Shown here: piece by piece, positions 32,090-38,192 of the stretch
Layout of the letters: every line of letters starts with the position of its first letter
How positions within the stretch are numbered: the stretch's first letter is position 1
Source: Oxalobacteraceae bacterium
Lineage (GTDB): Bacteria; Pseudomonadota; Gammaproteobacteria; Burkholderiales; Burkholderiaceae_D
Direction: 5' to 3'
Length of the DNA stretch: 38,192 nucleotides
NCBI GenBank assembly: GCA_947464955.1
Contig: CANHZI010000021.1
Location: forward strand, 1 to 38,192
Position numbers and translations under genes: made by a program
Notes under the pieces: generated by a model
Seen by the model: the letters and a program-made list of their open reading frames with translations, nothing else
What the model was told of the DNA's origin: nothing
Database searches by the model: none

Positions 32090-33019
32090 ATGTCAGAAGG
32101 ACCAATTCCAAATCAGGCACTCAGCGACAATGCTGCGCGCCAGCTTGCCAATGCCACCAAGACGGTCGCCCAGCTATCGACCATTTCTCCTCGCTGGCTA
32201 GTTCATCTATTGCAATGGTTACCCGTTGAAGCTGGTATCTACCGACTCAACAAAGTAAAGAACCCACGTGATGTGCGAGTCGCTTGCTCACAACGCGATG
32301 AATCTGAGTTACCACAAACTTTTGTCGACTACGAAGAACAACCACGCGAATATTTCTTAAATGCCGTGTCGACCATTTTGGACGTCCATACACGTGTGTC
32401 GGATCTGTATAGCAGCCCCCATGATCAAATCAAAGAACAATTGCGCTTGACTGTAGAAACGATCAAAGAACGTCAAGAGAGCGAGTTGATCAATAATCCT
32501 GATTACGGTCTATTGGCCAACGTCGCCGATGAACAGCGCATCTCTACCTTGACTGGCGCGCCAACGCCGGATGATTTTGATGACCTCATCACCAAAGTAT
32601 GGAAAGAGCCGGGCTTCTTCTTAGCGCATCCCTTAGCAATTGCTGCCTTCGGTCGCGAATGTACACGCCGCGGAGTACCGCCGCCAACGATTAGTCTGTT
32701 TGGTTCGCAATTCCTTACATGGCGCGGTATTCCACTGGTGCCATCTGACAAATTACCAATCGAAGATGGCAAAACGAAAATTATTTTGCTGCGCGTTGGC
32801 GAAAAACGTCAGGGCGTGGTCGGTTTATTCCAACCTGGTTTGGCAGGCGAACAAAGCCCTGGTTTATCGGTACGTTTCATGGGAATTAATCGCAATGCGA
32901 TCGCATCGTATTTAATTTCTCTGTATTGCTCACTGGCGATTTTGACAGATGATGCGATAGCAGTTTTGGAAGACGTTGAGATCGGTAAATACCATGACTA
33001 TCCTGACACCTACAAATAA
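32090..33019 (+). CDS. Family 2A encapsulin shell protein (SrpI-like)
   Basis: 309 residues with no signal peptide. The N-terminus ALSDNAARQLANATKT is the hallmark of the SrpI/major membrane protein I group, followed by ISPRWLVHLLQWLPVEAGIYRLN. The rest fits the HK97-type shell of family 2 encapsulins. There is no cyclic-nucleotide-binding insertion, which separates it from family 2B. Such shells package cysteine desulfurase, and the desulfurase gene follows directly, overlapping by 26 bases. AGGAG precedes the ATG. I expect a cytoplasmic compartment about 25 nm wide, from knowledge of the family. Confidence 0.93.
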   Translation: MSEGPIPNQALSDNAARQLANATKTVAQLSTISPRWLVHLLQWLPVEAGIYRLNKVKNPRDVRVACSQRDESELPQTFVDYEEQPREYFLNAVSTILDVHTRVSDLYSSPHDQIKEQLRLTVETIKERQESELINNPDYGLLANVADEQRISTLTGAPTPDDFDDLITKVWKEPGFFLAHPLAIAAFGRECTRRGVPPPTISLFGSQFLTWRGIPLVPSDKLPIEDGKTKIILLRVGEKRQGVVGLFQPGLAGEQSPGLSVRFMGINRNAIASYLISLYCSLAILTDDAIAVLEDVEIGKYHDYPDTYK

Positions 33020-34910
33020 TCACGGCGGTAATACAGCGAACGAAGTAGCGACACAGGGCGGTTCGCCGATTGATGAAGCAACACTCAACCGCTTAGCGGG
33101 TGAATTCTTCGCCAATATACCCGGTGCCGCGCAAATGGCCAGCCATTTCCTGCCTAGCTTAGGAGGGCTCGCCGCCAGTGAAACGCATGCACCTAGCGCT
33201 CACAGCAATGGGGTGCCAGGCAATACCGTTCCTGTATTAGAAACCTACCAGCGACCTGGAGCTGTACCCGCAACTGCGCAAGCGGAGCCCGCTCGTCTTG
33301 CGCAAGGTATGCCAGCAAACTTTGCACCAGCCCTACCGCAATACGGCACAGCGAATGTACCGAGTGATCAACCCTACTATTTTTTGTCAGCAGACAATCA
33401 ATTTGGTAGTGCCGATCATCAACTCGATAATCTCGCTGGTTTGGCGATCAATGGTGGTGATCAATCTTATGTCGCGCAGAGTTTTGGCTTGCCAGGTCAG
33501 AATCCTTTGCAGGCAAAAGCGCGCAGTATCCCTGATCACTCCGCTACGAAAGAGCCGGAGAAGAATAGCTTTTCGCCCAGTCTAGTCTCGTTCCGACAAG
33601 GCCCAGAATCGCATTTTTACTTCGAGCAAGCGAATCAGCTGTATTGGGATCAAGCACCGGCCGTGCGTCAGCAACACAGTGGCGTGCAAGCACCGTTTGA
33701 CATCAATGCGGTTCGCAGTGACTTTCCGATTTTAGCCGAACGCATCAATGGCAAACAATTGGTCTGGTTCGACAATGCGGCAACGACACAGAAACCGCAA
33801 AGCGTGATTGATCGTATCTGCTATTTCTACGAACACGAGAACTCGAATATACATCGCGCCGCACACGAACTCGCTGCCCGTGCCACCGATGCGTATGAAG
33901 GTGCGCGCCAAAAGGTTGCTCATTTTCTGGGTGCAGCATCGGTCAATGAAATTATTTTTGTTCGTGGTGCGACCGAAGCCATCAACTTAGTCGCGCAAAC
34001 CTTCGGTAAGAAGTTCATCGCTGCGGGCGACGAAATTATCGTTTCACACTTAGAGCATCACGCCAACATCGTGCCGTGGCAACAATTAGCAGCTGAAAAA
34101 GGCGCGATCATTCGCGTGATTCCGGTCGATGATCACGGTCAGATCTTGCTTGATGAGTATCGTAAGTTACTCAACCATCGAACTAAATTAGTCGCAGTCA
34201 CCCAAGTCTCGAATGCGCTCGGCACCATCACACCGGTGAAAGAAATCATTGAGCTCGGACATCGTGCTGGCGCCAAAGTGTTGATCGATGGCGCACAAGC
34301 AGTTTCGCATTTAGCAGTCAATGTGCAAGCGCTGAATGCTGACTTCTATGTGTTTTCCGGCCACAAGGTCTTCGGCCCGACCGGTATCGGTGTGGTGTAT
34401 GGAAAAAAAGCACTGCTGGATCAACTTCCACCATGGCAAGGTGGCGGCAATATGATCGTTGATGTGACTTTCGAACGCACTCAATATCACGATGCGCCAG
34501 CGCGCTTCGAGGCGGGCACCGGCAATATCGCTGATGCTGTAGGTTTAGGCGCAGCGATTGACTACGTACAAAAACTGGGTTTGGAGAAAATCGCTGCGTA
34601 TGAGCATGCGCTATTAGAGTATGCAACGCATGGTCTCAAGACTATTCCTGGTGTGCGCCTGATCGGTACTGCTCACGAAAAAGCGAGCGTTGCGTCCTTT
34701 GTGTTGGATGGCTATAGCACAGAGGAAGTGGGCAAAGCACTCAATGAGGAAGGCATTGCAGTCCGTTCCGGCCATCATTGTGCGCAACCGATATTACGTC
34801 GCTTTGGCGTAGAGGCAACCGTCCGCCCTTCATTCGCGTTTTATAACACCTGCGAGGAAATCGATCGTTTGATCGCAGTCGTTCGGCGATTGGCGAACGC
34901 GAAGAAATAA
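32994..34910 (+). CDS. SufS-like cysteine desulfurase with encapsulin-targeting N-terminal extension
   Basis: 638 residues, against about 410 for ordinary SufS. Residues 1 to about 235 are low-complexity and probably disordered. They carry a short amphipathic motif DEATLNRLAGEFFANIPG (27-44) and aromatic patches DQPYYFLS and HFYFEQANQLYWDQ, probable shell-binding segments. The catalytic domain begins INAVRSDFPILAERINGKQLVWFDNAATTQ; the PLP Lys is K458 in SGHK and the nucleophilic Cys is C596 in SGHHCAQP. It removes sulfur from cysteine as persulfide, here inside the shell. The ATG at 32994 is read within the end of the shell gene, coupling cargo translation to shell translation. A terminator follows. 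Confidence 0.93.
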   Translation: MTILTPTNNHGGNTANEVATQGGSPIDEATLNRLAGEFFANIPGAAQMASHFLPSLGGLAASETHAPSAHSNGVPGNTVPVLETYQRPGAVPATAQAEPARLAQGMPANFAPALPQYGTANVPSDQPYYFLSADNQFGSADHQLDNLAGLAINGGDQSYVAQSFGLPGQNPLQAKARSIPDHSATKEPEKNSFSPSLVSFRQGPESHFYFEQANQLYWDQAPAVRQQHSGVQAPFDINAVRSDFPILAERINGKQLVWFDNAATTQKPQSVIDRICYFYEHENSNIHRAAHELAARATDAYEGARQKVAHFLGAASVNEIIFVRGATEAINLVAQTFGKKFIAAGDEIIVSHLEHHANIVPWQQLAAEKGAIIRVIPVDDHGQILLDEYRKLLNHRTKLVAVTQVSNALGTITPVKEIIELGHRAGAKVLIDGAQAVSHLAVNVQALNADFYVFSGHKVFGPTGIGVVYGKKALLDQLPPWQGGGNMIVDVTFERTQYHDAPARFEAGTGNIADAVGLGAAIDYVQKLGLEKIAAYEHALLEYATHGLKTIPGVRLIGTAHEKASVASFVLDGYSTEEVGKALNEEGIAVRSGHHCAQPILRRFGVEATVRPSFAFYNTCEEIDRLIAVVRRLANAKK

Positions 34911-34932
34911 GGCGTATTTTTGCTTTGATTAG

Positions 34933-34965
34933 AATCCCTCTCGATGTTTTGAGAGGGATTTTTTT
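34933..34965 (+). terminator. Terminator of the encapsulin operon
   Basis: AATCCCTCTC (34933-34942) and GAGAGGGATT (34951-34960) form a 10-bp stem with an 8-base loop, followed by a T run to 34965. It lies 23 bases past the desulfurase stop. Confidence 0.9.
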
Positions 34966-35021
34966 GTTCATTTTTCGTGGTAGTCCATGACCCTTAGAAT
35001 ACGTGCTTCGAAAACTCTTGA

Positions 35022-35120
35022 GCCTGTAGGTCGGGTGTGACCCGACGGCCACTTCCTTTCTTTGCTTCGCCAAAGAAAGGAAGCAAAGAAAGGCGACGCA
35101 ACCGTCACTGCCCTTCGGGT
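35022..35120. repeat. Hairpin-rich intergenic repeat, REP-like
   Basis: Two perfect hairpins stand side by side: GTCGGGT-GTG-ACCCGAC (35030-35046), then TTCCTTTCTTTG (35053-35064) with CAAAGAAAGGAA (35071-35082) around CTTCGC. A third CAAAGAAAGG follows at 35084. The structure and the GTAGGTCGGGT lead-in resemble dispersed intergenic repeats common in proteobacteria. Whether this family is repeated in this genome cannot be seen from one copy. Confidence 0.55.
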
Positions 35121-35243
35121 TCCCATTTGTGCAGGAGGCGAGAAAGTCAACACATACGTGCACATCGGCGGCTAGCAGAAAAAGTAAAGGCTGTCAGGCC
35201 ACCCGCGGCTTACAAACCGTAATACAAACTAAGCAAAGTTAAC

Positions 35244-35310
35244 AAAAAAACGCAGAGTCACCCCCACGGGACTCTGCGTTTTCTCTCCTCGAGCGCCATT
35301 CACGCTCGAG
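35244..35310 (-). terminator. Double hairpin terminator of the second sbp gene
   Basis: On the minus strand, CTCGAGCG/CGCTCGAG (35288-35310) comes first, then CGCAGAGTC/GACTCTGCG (35251-35278), followed by seven T (35244-35250). The second hairpin also has TTTT on its plus-strand side, so it may be bidirectional. Confidence 0.85.
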
Positions 35311-35327
35311 AAAACTACAGCACAAAC

Positions 35328-36386
35328 TTACTTCTTGGTTTGATAGATCTTGTCGAACTCCGCACCATCATCAAAGAATTTTTTCTGAATTTGCTTCCAT
35401 CCACCAAACACTTCTTCAATTGAAAACAGTGTCACCGGTTTGAAGTTGGCAGCATATTTTTTCGCCACCGCGTCAGAGCGTGGTCGTAAATAGTGTTTCG
35501 CGATAATTTCTTGGCCTGCGTCTGAATACAAGAACTGCAAATATGCTGTCGCTTGTTTACGGTTACCGAGCTTATCGACCACTTTATCAACTACTGCGAC
35601 CGGCGATTCCGCCAGAATAGAAATTTTTGGGTACACCACATCAAAATTTTCGCCAAACTCTTGCTTAATCAGTTGCACTTCGTTTTCGAATGTCACTAGC
35701 ACATCGCCGATTTCACGCTGAGTAAAAGTCGTCGTGGCACCGCGTCCACCACCGTCCAATACAGGAACATTCTTAAAAATACGCTCGGTTAATTGACGTG
35801 CTTGGGCTTCGCTGCCACCTGCTTTGATGACGGATCCCCATGCGGCCAGATAGGAGTAACGTCCATTACCGGAGGTTTTAGGGTTAGGGATGATAATCTT
35901 TAAATCTGCTTTGCCGAGATCTTCCCAAGAGCTGATCTTTTTTGGATTTCCCTTGCGGGTCAAAAACACCATCGTTGAATAAAACGGCGAGGAGTTGTTG
36001 GGGAACGCTTTGTTCCAAGTCGCCGGCACCAAACCTTTTTCAGCCAAGATATCAATATCACTGGCTTGATTCATCGTTACCACGGCGGCTTCCAAGCCAT
36101 CAATGACTGAACGTGCTTGTTTACTGGAACCACCATGCGATTGATTGATCGTAATCGTTTCGCCCGTTTTTTTCTTCCACTCCGCGACGAATGCGGGGTT
36201 CACATCTTTAAATAGCTCTCGTGTGACATCATAGGACGCATTCAGAATTGGCGCGGCCTGTTGCGCATCGCTCTGGCTGGCGAAACCCATGCTTAAGCTA
36301 ACAGCAAAGAAAGCCCCTAAGACGGCACGACGCTGTGCGCGGCGTTGCTGCAAAATTTCTTGTATCAAAGTTAAATGCAAACCCAT
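35328..36386 (-). CDS. Second sulfate-binding-protein homologue with altered ligand pocket
   Basis: 352 residues. A basic N-terminus (QQRRAQRRAVLGAFFAVSLSMGFA) serves as signal peptide, and the rest aligns along its length with Sbp at 3123-4130. Several residues known to hold sulfate differ: WENE has become FENE (LVTFENEV), TSGGARW has become TSGNGRY, DSGARG has become DGGGRG, and LALAYDID has become MNQASDID. SHGGS is kept. The fold should be intact, but ligand preference may have changed, for instance to a thiosulfate- or sulfonate-like anion. No permease gene is near, so it may share CysTW. AGGAG lies nine bases before the ATG, and a double terminator follows. Confidence 0.88.
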   Translation of the reverse strand: MGLHLTLIQEILQQRRAQRRAVLGAFFAVSLSMGFASQSDAQQAAPILNASYDVTRELFKDVNPAFVAEWKKKTGETITINQSHGGSSKQARSVIDGLEAAVVTMNQASDIDILAEKGLVPATWNKAFPNNSSPFYSTMVFLTRKGNPKKISSWEDLGKADLKIIIPNPKTSGNGRYSYLAAWGSVIKAGGSEAQARQLTERIFKNVPVLDGGGRGATTTFTQREIGDVLVTFENEVQLIKQEFGENFDVVYPKISILAESPVAVVDKVVDKLGNRKQATAYLQFLYSDAGQEIIAKHYLRPRSDAVAKKYAANFKPVTLFSIEEVFGGWKQIQKKFFDDGAEFDKIYQTKK

Positions 36387-36501
36387 GTTTTACACTCCTA
36401 ATATGAAGGGTGTCATCATGGTGTTATTTAGCGTGAATGGGAACGAATTTTTCGAATTAAGCTTAGATCAGAAATGCATGAAGGCGTTTAAGCCATTGCA
36501 A

Positions 36502-37917
36502 TTACAGCACTCGGTAAGCCAGCCTATCCAAACGTACGCGGCTTAATCTCGCCAAGAACTGCCGAACTTTCGGCGGATAATCATTCAGTTTTTGCAAATC
36601 TTGATAGTGTTCGACCAGCATCGTGTGCTGCAAAATTTGCTGCAATTCGACTTCGCGTTGCGCCAGCAATTCTCCTTGTGGATCGCTGAATAACAAGGCG
36701 TTCTCGAGGTCTAGTCTAAAAGCGCGTGGATTAAGATTATTCCCCGTCACCAAGGTGTATAGCTCGTCAACCCAAATTCCTTTCAGATGGTAGGTGTTAT
36801 CACCATCTCGCCACAACTGGATCTTCAGCGCACCACTGGCGATATCTTGCTGATGTTTCTTAGCGAAGCGTCGCAAATTCATCTCGTAAAGGTAGGGCAA
36901 ACAGCTGATCGCTTTGAACGCTTGATCCGGTGGAATAAAGAAATCATTCGCAAGCTTATCGCCCACGATGATCTGCACTTTTACTCCACGCTTGATGGCG
37001 CGATTGACTTCACGCGTAATCGCTAGTGGAAAATTGAAATAAGGTGTGCATATCGTCAACTGCTTCTGCGCCGAAGCGAGTAACTGGCAAATGTAACGAT
37101 TGAGTCGATTATTATTGCCCAGACCAACGATATTGGTCACCGCCAAGGCCTTTTGCTGCGACAGAATCGGCAAGCTCTGCGCACTAGACAATTGATAGCT
37201 GGCCTTCTTCATCTTTTCACGAGAAGCACGAATATCCGAGCGGATCGCGCGCGTCGCAGGTACTTGGTTTTGATCAAGTCGATGAACTGCGGAACTATTT
37301 AAAAACTGTTCTCGCATCCAACTAGCCATGCTGTCGGCGAGCGTCGTGTTCTTAATGAGCCAGTATCGATCATGCCTATATTTTTCGAACTGCTGCAGAT
37401 ACACATTATTGATACTCGCCCCGCTATAAATCACGGTGTCATCAATCACATAGCCTTTTAGATGTAGAACACCGAATAATTCGCGTGTTTGTACGGGCAC
37501 ACCATAAATAGGAACGGTTCCACCATGCAGCGCACTTTGCGCTTGATACCACGCTGCATTACCCGCGATTTTGCCGGGAATTTTTTGTTCGCCGATGAGA
37601 CCGCGTTGACCGCGATGCCAGTCAACGAAAACCAAGATTTCAAGATGTGGAGACCTTTGCTTCGCTGCATACAGCGCATTGAGAATTTCCTGTCCGGCTT
37701 CGTCGTGCTGCAAATACAAACTACAAAGCACTATCCTGCGTTTTGCCGCTGCGATTTGCTGGAGTAAGACCTGCTTATACGCGTTTGCAGAATGTAAGAT
37801 TTGAATATCTTGCGCTTGCAATCCAATCGCGGGTAATTCAGTAAAGGTCGGACGTGGTCTAAAAAAGCGCATGGGGGGAAAGTTTAGTGATTGAACAGCT
37901 GGAACGTGCAGGATCAT
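36502..37917 (-). CDS. pssA: CDP-diacylglycerol-serine O-phosphatidyltransferase (E. coli type)
   Basis: 471 residues that follow the E. coli PssA sequence closely, including EILVFVDWHRGQRGLIG, ELFGVLHLKGYVIDDTVIYSGASINNVYL, LTICTPYFNFPLAI and TYHLKGIWVDELYTLVTGNNLNPRAFRLDLENALL. The two phospholipase-D (HKD-type) motifs are HLKGYVIDD and HLKGIWVDE. It makes phosphatidylserine, the precursor of phosphatidylethanolamine, at the inner face of the membrane. It has a 15-residue extension before MRFFRPRP; the ATG at 37917 has AGGGG upstream, while the later ATG at 37872 has no ribosome-binding site. It seems unrelated to the sulfur genes. Confidence 0.95.
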   Translation of the reverse strand: MILHVPAVQSLNFPPMRFFRPRPTFTELPAIGLQAQDIQILHSANAYKQVLLQQIAAAKRRIVLCSLYLQHDEAGQEILNALYAAKQRSPHLEILVFVDWHRGQRGLIGEQKIPGKIAGNAAWYQAQSALHGGTVPIYGVPVQTRELFGVLHLKGYVIDDTVIYSGASINNVYLQQFEKYRHDRYWLIKNTTLADSMASWMREQFLNSSAVHRLDQNQVPATRAIRSDIRASREKMKKASYQLSSAQSLPILSQQKALAVTNIVGLGNNNRLNRYICQLLASAQKQLTICTPYFNFPLAITREVNRAIKRGVKVQIIVGDKLANDFFIPPDQAFKAISCLPYLYEMNLRRFAKKHQQDIASGALKIQLWRDGDNTYHLKGIWVDELYTLVTGNNLNPRAFRLDLENALLFSDPQGELLAQREVELQQILQHTMLVEHYQDLQKLNDYPPKVRQFLARLSRVRLDRLAYRVL

Positions 37918-37980
37918 ATCACCAGCCCCTGCTATCGCGACAGGACCTAGTCATACTTAGCTTATGTAGGGGCAAATATC

Positions 37981-38014
37981 AAAAATCCAAGCCCGATTCT
38001 TACGAATCGAGCTT
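37981..38014 (-). terminator. Terminator of the gene at the right edge
   Basis: On the minus strand AAGCTCGATTC and GAATCGGGCTT (38004-38014 with 37989-37999) pair over 11 positions with one G-U pair. GGATTTTTG follows. It lies about 30 bases past the stop of the edge gene. Confidence 0.8.
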
Positions 38015-38045
38015 AGTAATGGACAGAGAGTAACTTGATCAGCAC

Positions 38046-38192
38046 TTAGGCAGTCATGATGTGCAATTGCTTACGGATTTTTGCTGCCAAATTATCGTAC
38101 TGCGCACCCAACATTTTATGCAGTTCTTCATCGCTGACATAATCAATCGACTTGCGATAAGCAGCTTTGATCTCTTGCCCTTCTATCCAACG
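38046..38192 (-). CDS. C-terminal fragment of an unidentified protein (runs off right edge)
   Basis: 48 visible residues ending QLHIMTA before a TAA stop. They are charged and helical (RWIEGQEIKAAYRKSIDY, then DEELHKMLGAQYDNLAAKIRKQL). The EIKAAYRK...LGAQYDNLAAKI arrangement is reminiscent of small four-helix-bundle proteins of the DUF2383 type, but the fragment is too short to assign. It is followed by its own terminator, so it is not co-transcribed with pssA. Confidence 0.7.
   Translation of the reverse strand, partial: RWIEGQEIKAAYRKSIDYVSDEELHKMLGAQYDNLAAKIRKQLHIMTA

Larger units (their letters stand above)
34911..35327. other. Intergenic region with terminators and a repeat
   Basis: About 417 bases between the converging desulfurase and second sbp genes. 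They contain the terminator at 34933-34965, a hairpin-rich repeat at 35022-35120 and a double hairpin at 35244-35310. The 140-codon open frame on the minus strand (34741-35163) runs through the repeat and into the desulfurase gene and is not a credible gene. Confidence 0.6.

Noticed and set aside
34741-35163. 140-codon minus-strand frame after the desulfurase
   Set aside because: It runs through the hairpin repeat and the operon terminator into the antisense strand of the desulfurase gene; such frames are often spurious in this kind of repeat.
1-38192. CRISPR arrays, insertion sequences, phage genes, tRNA and rRNA genes
   Set aside because: No regularly spaced repeats, transposase or integrase frames, or tRNA/rRNA-like sequences were recognised on either strand.

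Overview
The window looks like chromosomal DNA of a betaproteobacterium of the order Burkholderiales, probably Oxalobacteraceae-like (Undibacterium is a guess from overall feel and from a base composition near 48% GC judged by eye; no search was run). Supporting signs are the complete Ccm cytochrome c maturation set, an SfnR-type sigma-54 activator next to sulfate-transport genes, and the EpsC-type serine acetyltransferase. No tRNA, rRNA, insertion sequence, phage gene or CRISPR array was seen.

Layout. (1) 1-5868, minus strand: a sulfate-uptake block with the start of cysT, a degenerate EAL protein, an SfnR-like activator without a sensor domain, a canonical Sbp, then a cytochrome b561-like protein and a periplasmic rhodanese fold lacking its catalytic Cys. 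(2) 6451-14831, plus strand: an exported-enzyme and cytochrome cluster with DUF1549/DUF1553, DUF1501 (Tat), a cytochrome c'-like protein, a diheme cytochrome, a secreted peroxiredoxin, SMP-30/gluconolactonase, a Tat dienelactone hydrolase and cytochrome c'. (3) 15055-24264: a small alpha/beta hydrolase, then ccmA-I on the minus strand, split between ccmB and ccmC by an exported metallo-beta-lactamase-fold gene on the plus strand. (4) 24400-29979: a TonB-dependent receptor divergent from tonB-exbB-exbD. (5) 30174-34910: an operon of rhodanese, serine O-acetyltransferase, XRE regulator, family 2A encapsulin shell and cysteine desulfurase with a long N-terminal cargo extension. (6) 34911-38192: a structured intergenic repeat, a second Sbp with an altered ligand pocket, an E. 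coli-type pssA, and the end of an unidentified gene.

How the parts may work together. Five intergenic sites fit the sigma-54 -24/-12 pattern (GG-N10-GC). They lie upstream of the rhodanese/cytochrome b pair, the DUF1549 cluster, the metallo-beta-lactamase gene, the TonB-dependent receptor and tonB-exbBD. Four of the five have a recurring motif nearby, related to CTGTTGAA-N2-TTCAACAG, and one 16-base core is identical upstream of the DUF1549 gene and the receptor. With the SfnR-like activator and the sulfate genes, this suggests one regulon that takes up an unknown (possibly organosulfur) substrate across the outer membrane, processes it in the periplasm with electrons going to c-type cytochromes, and recovers the sulfur. 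The encapsulin operon would handle sulfur taken from cysteine. The promoter motifs are read directly from sequence; the regulon and its substrate are inference.
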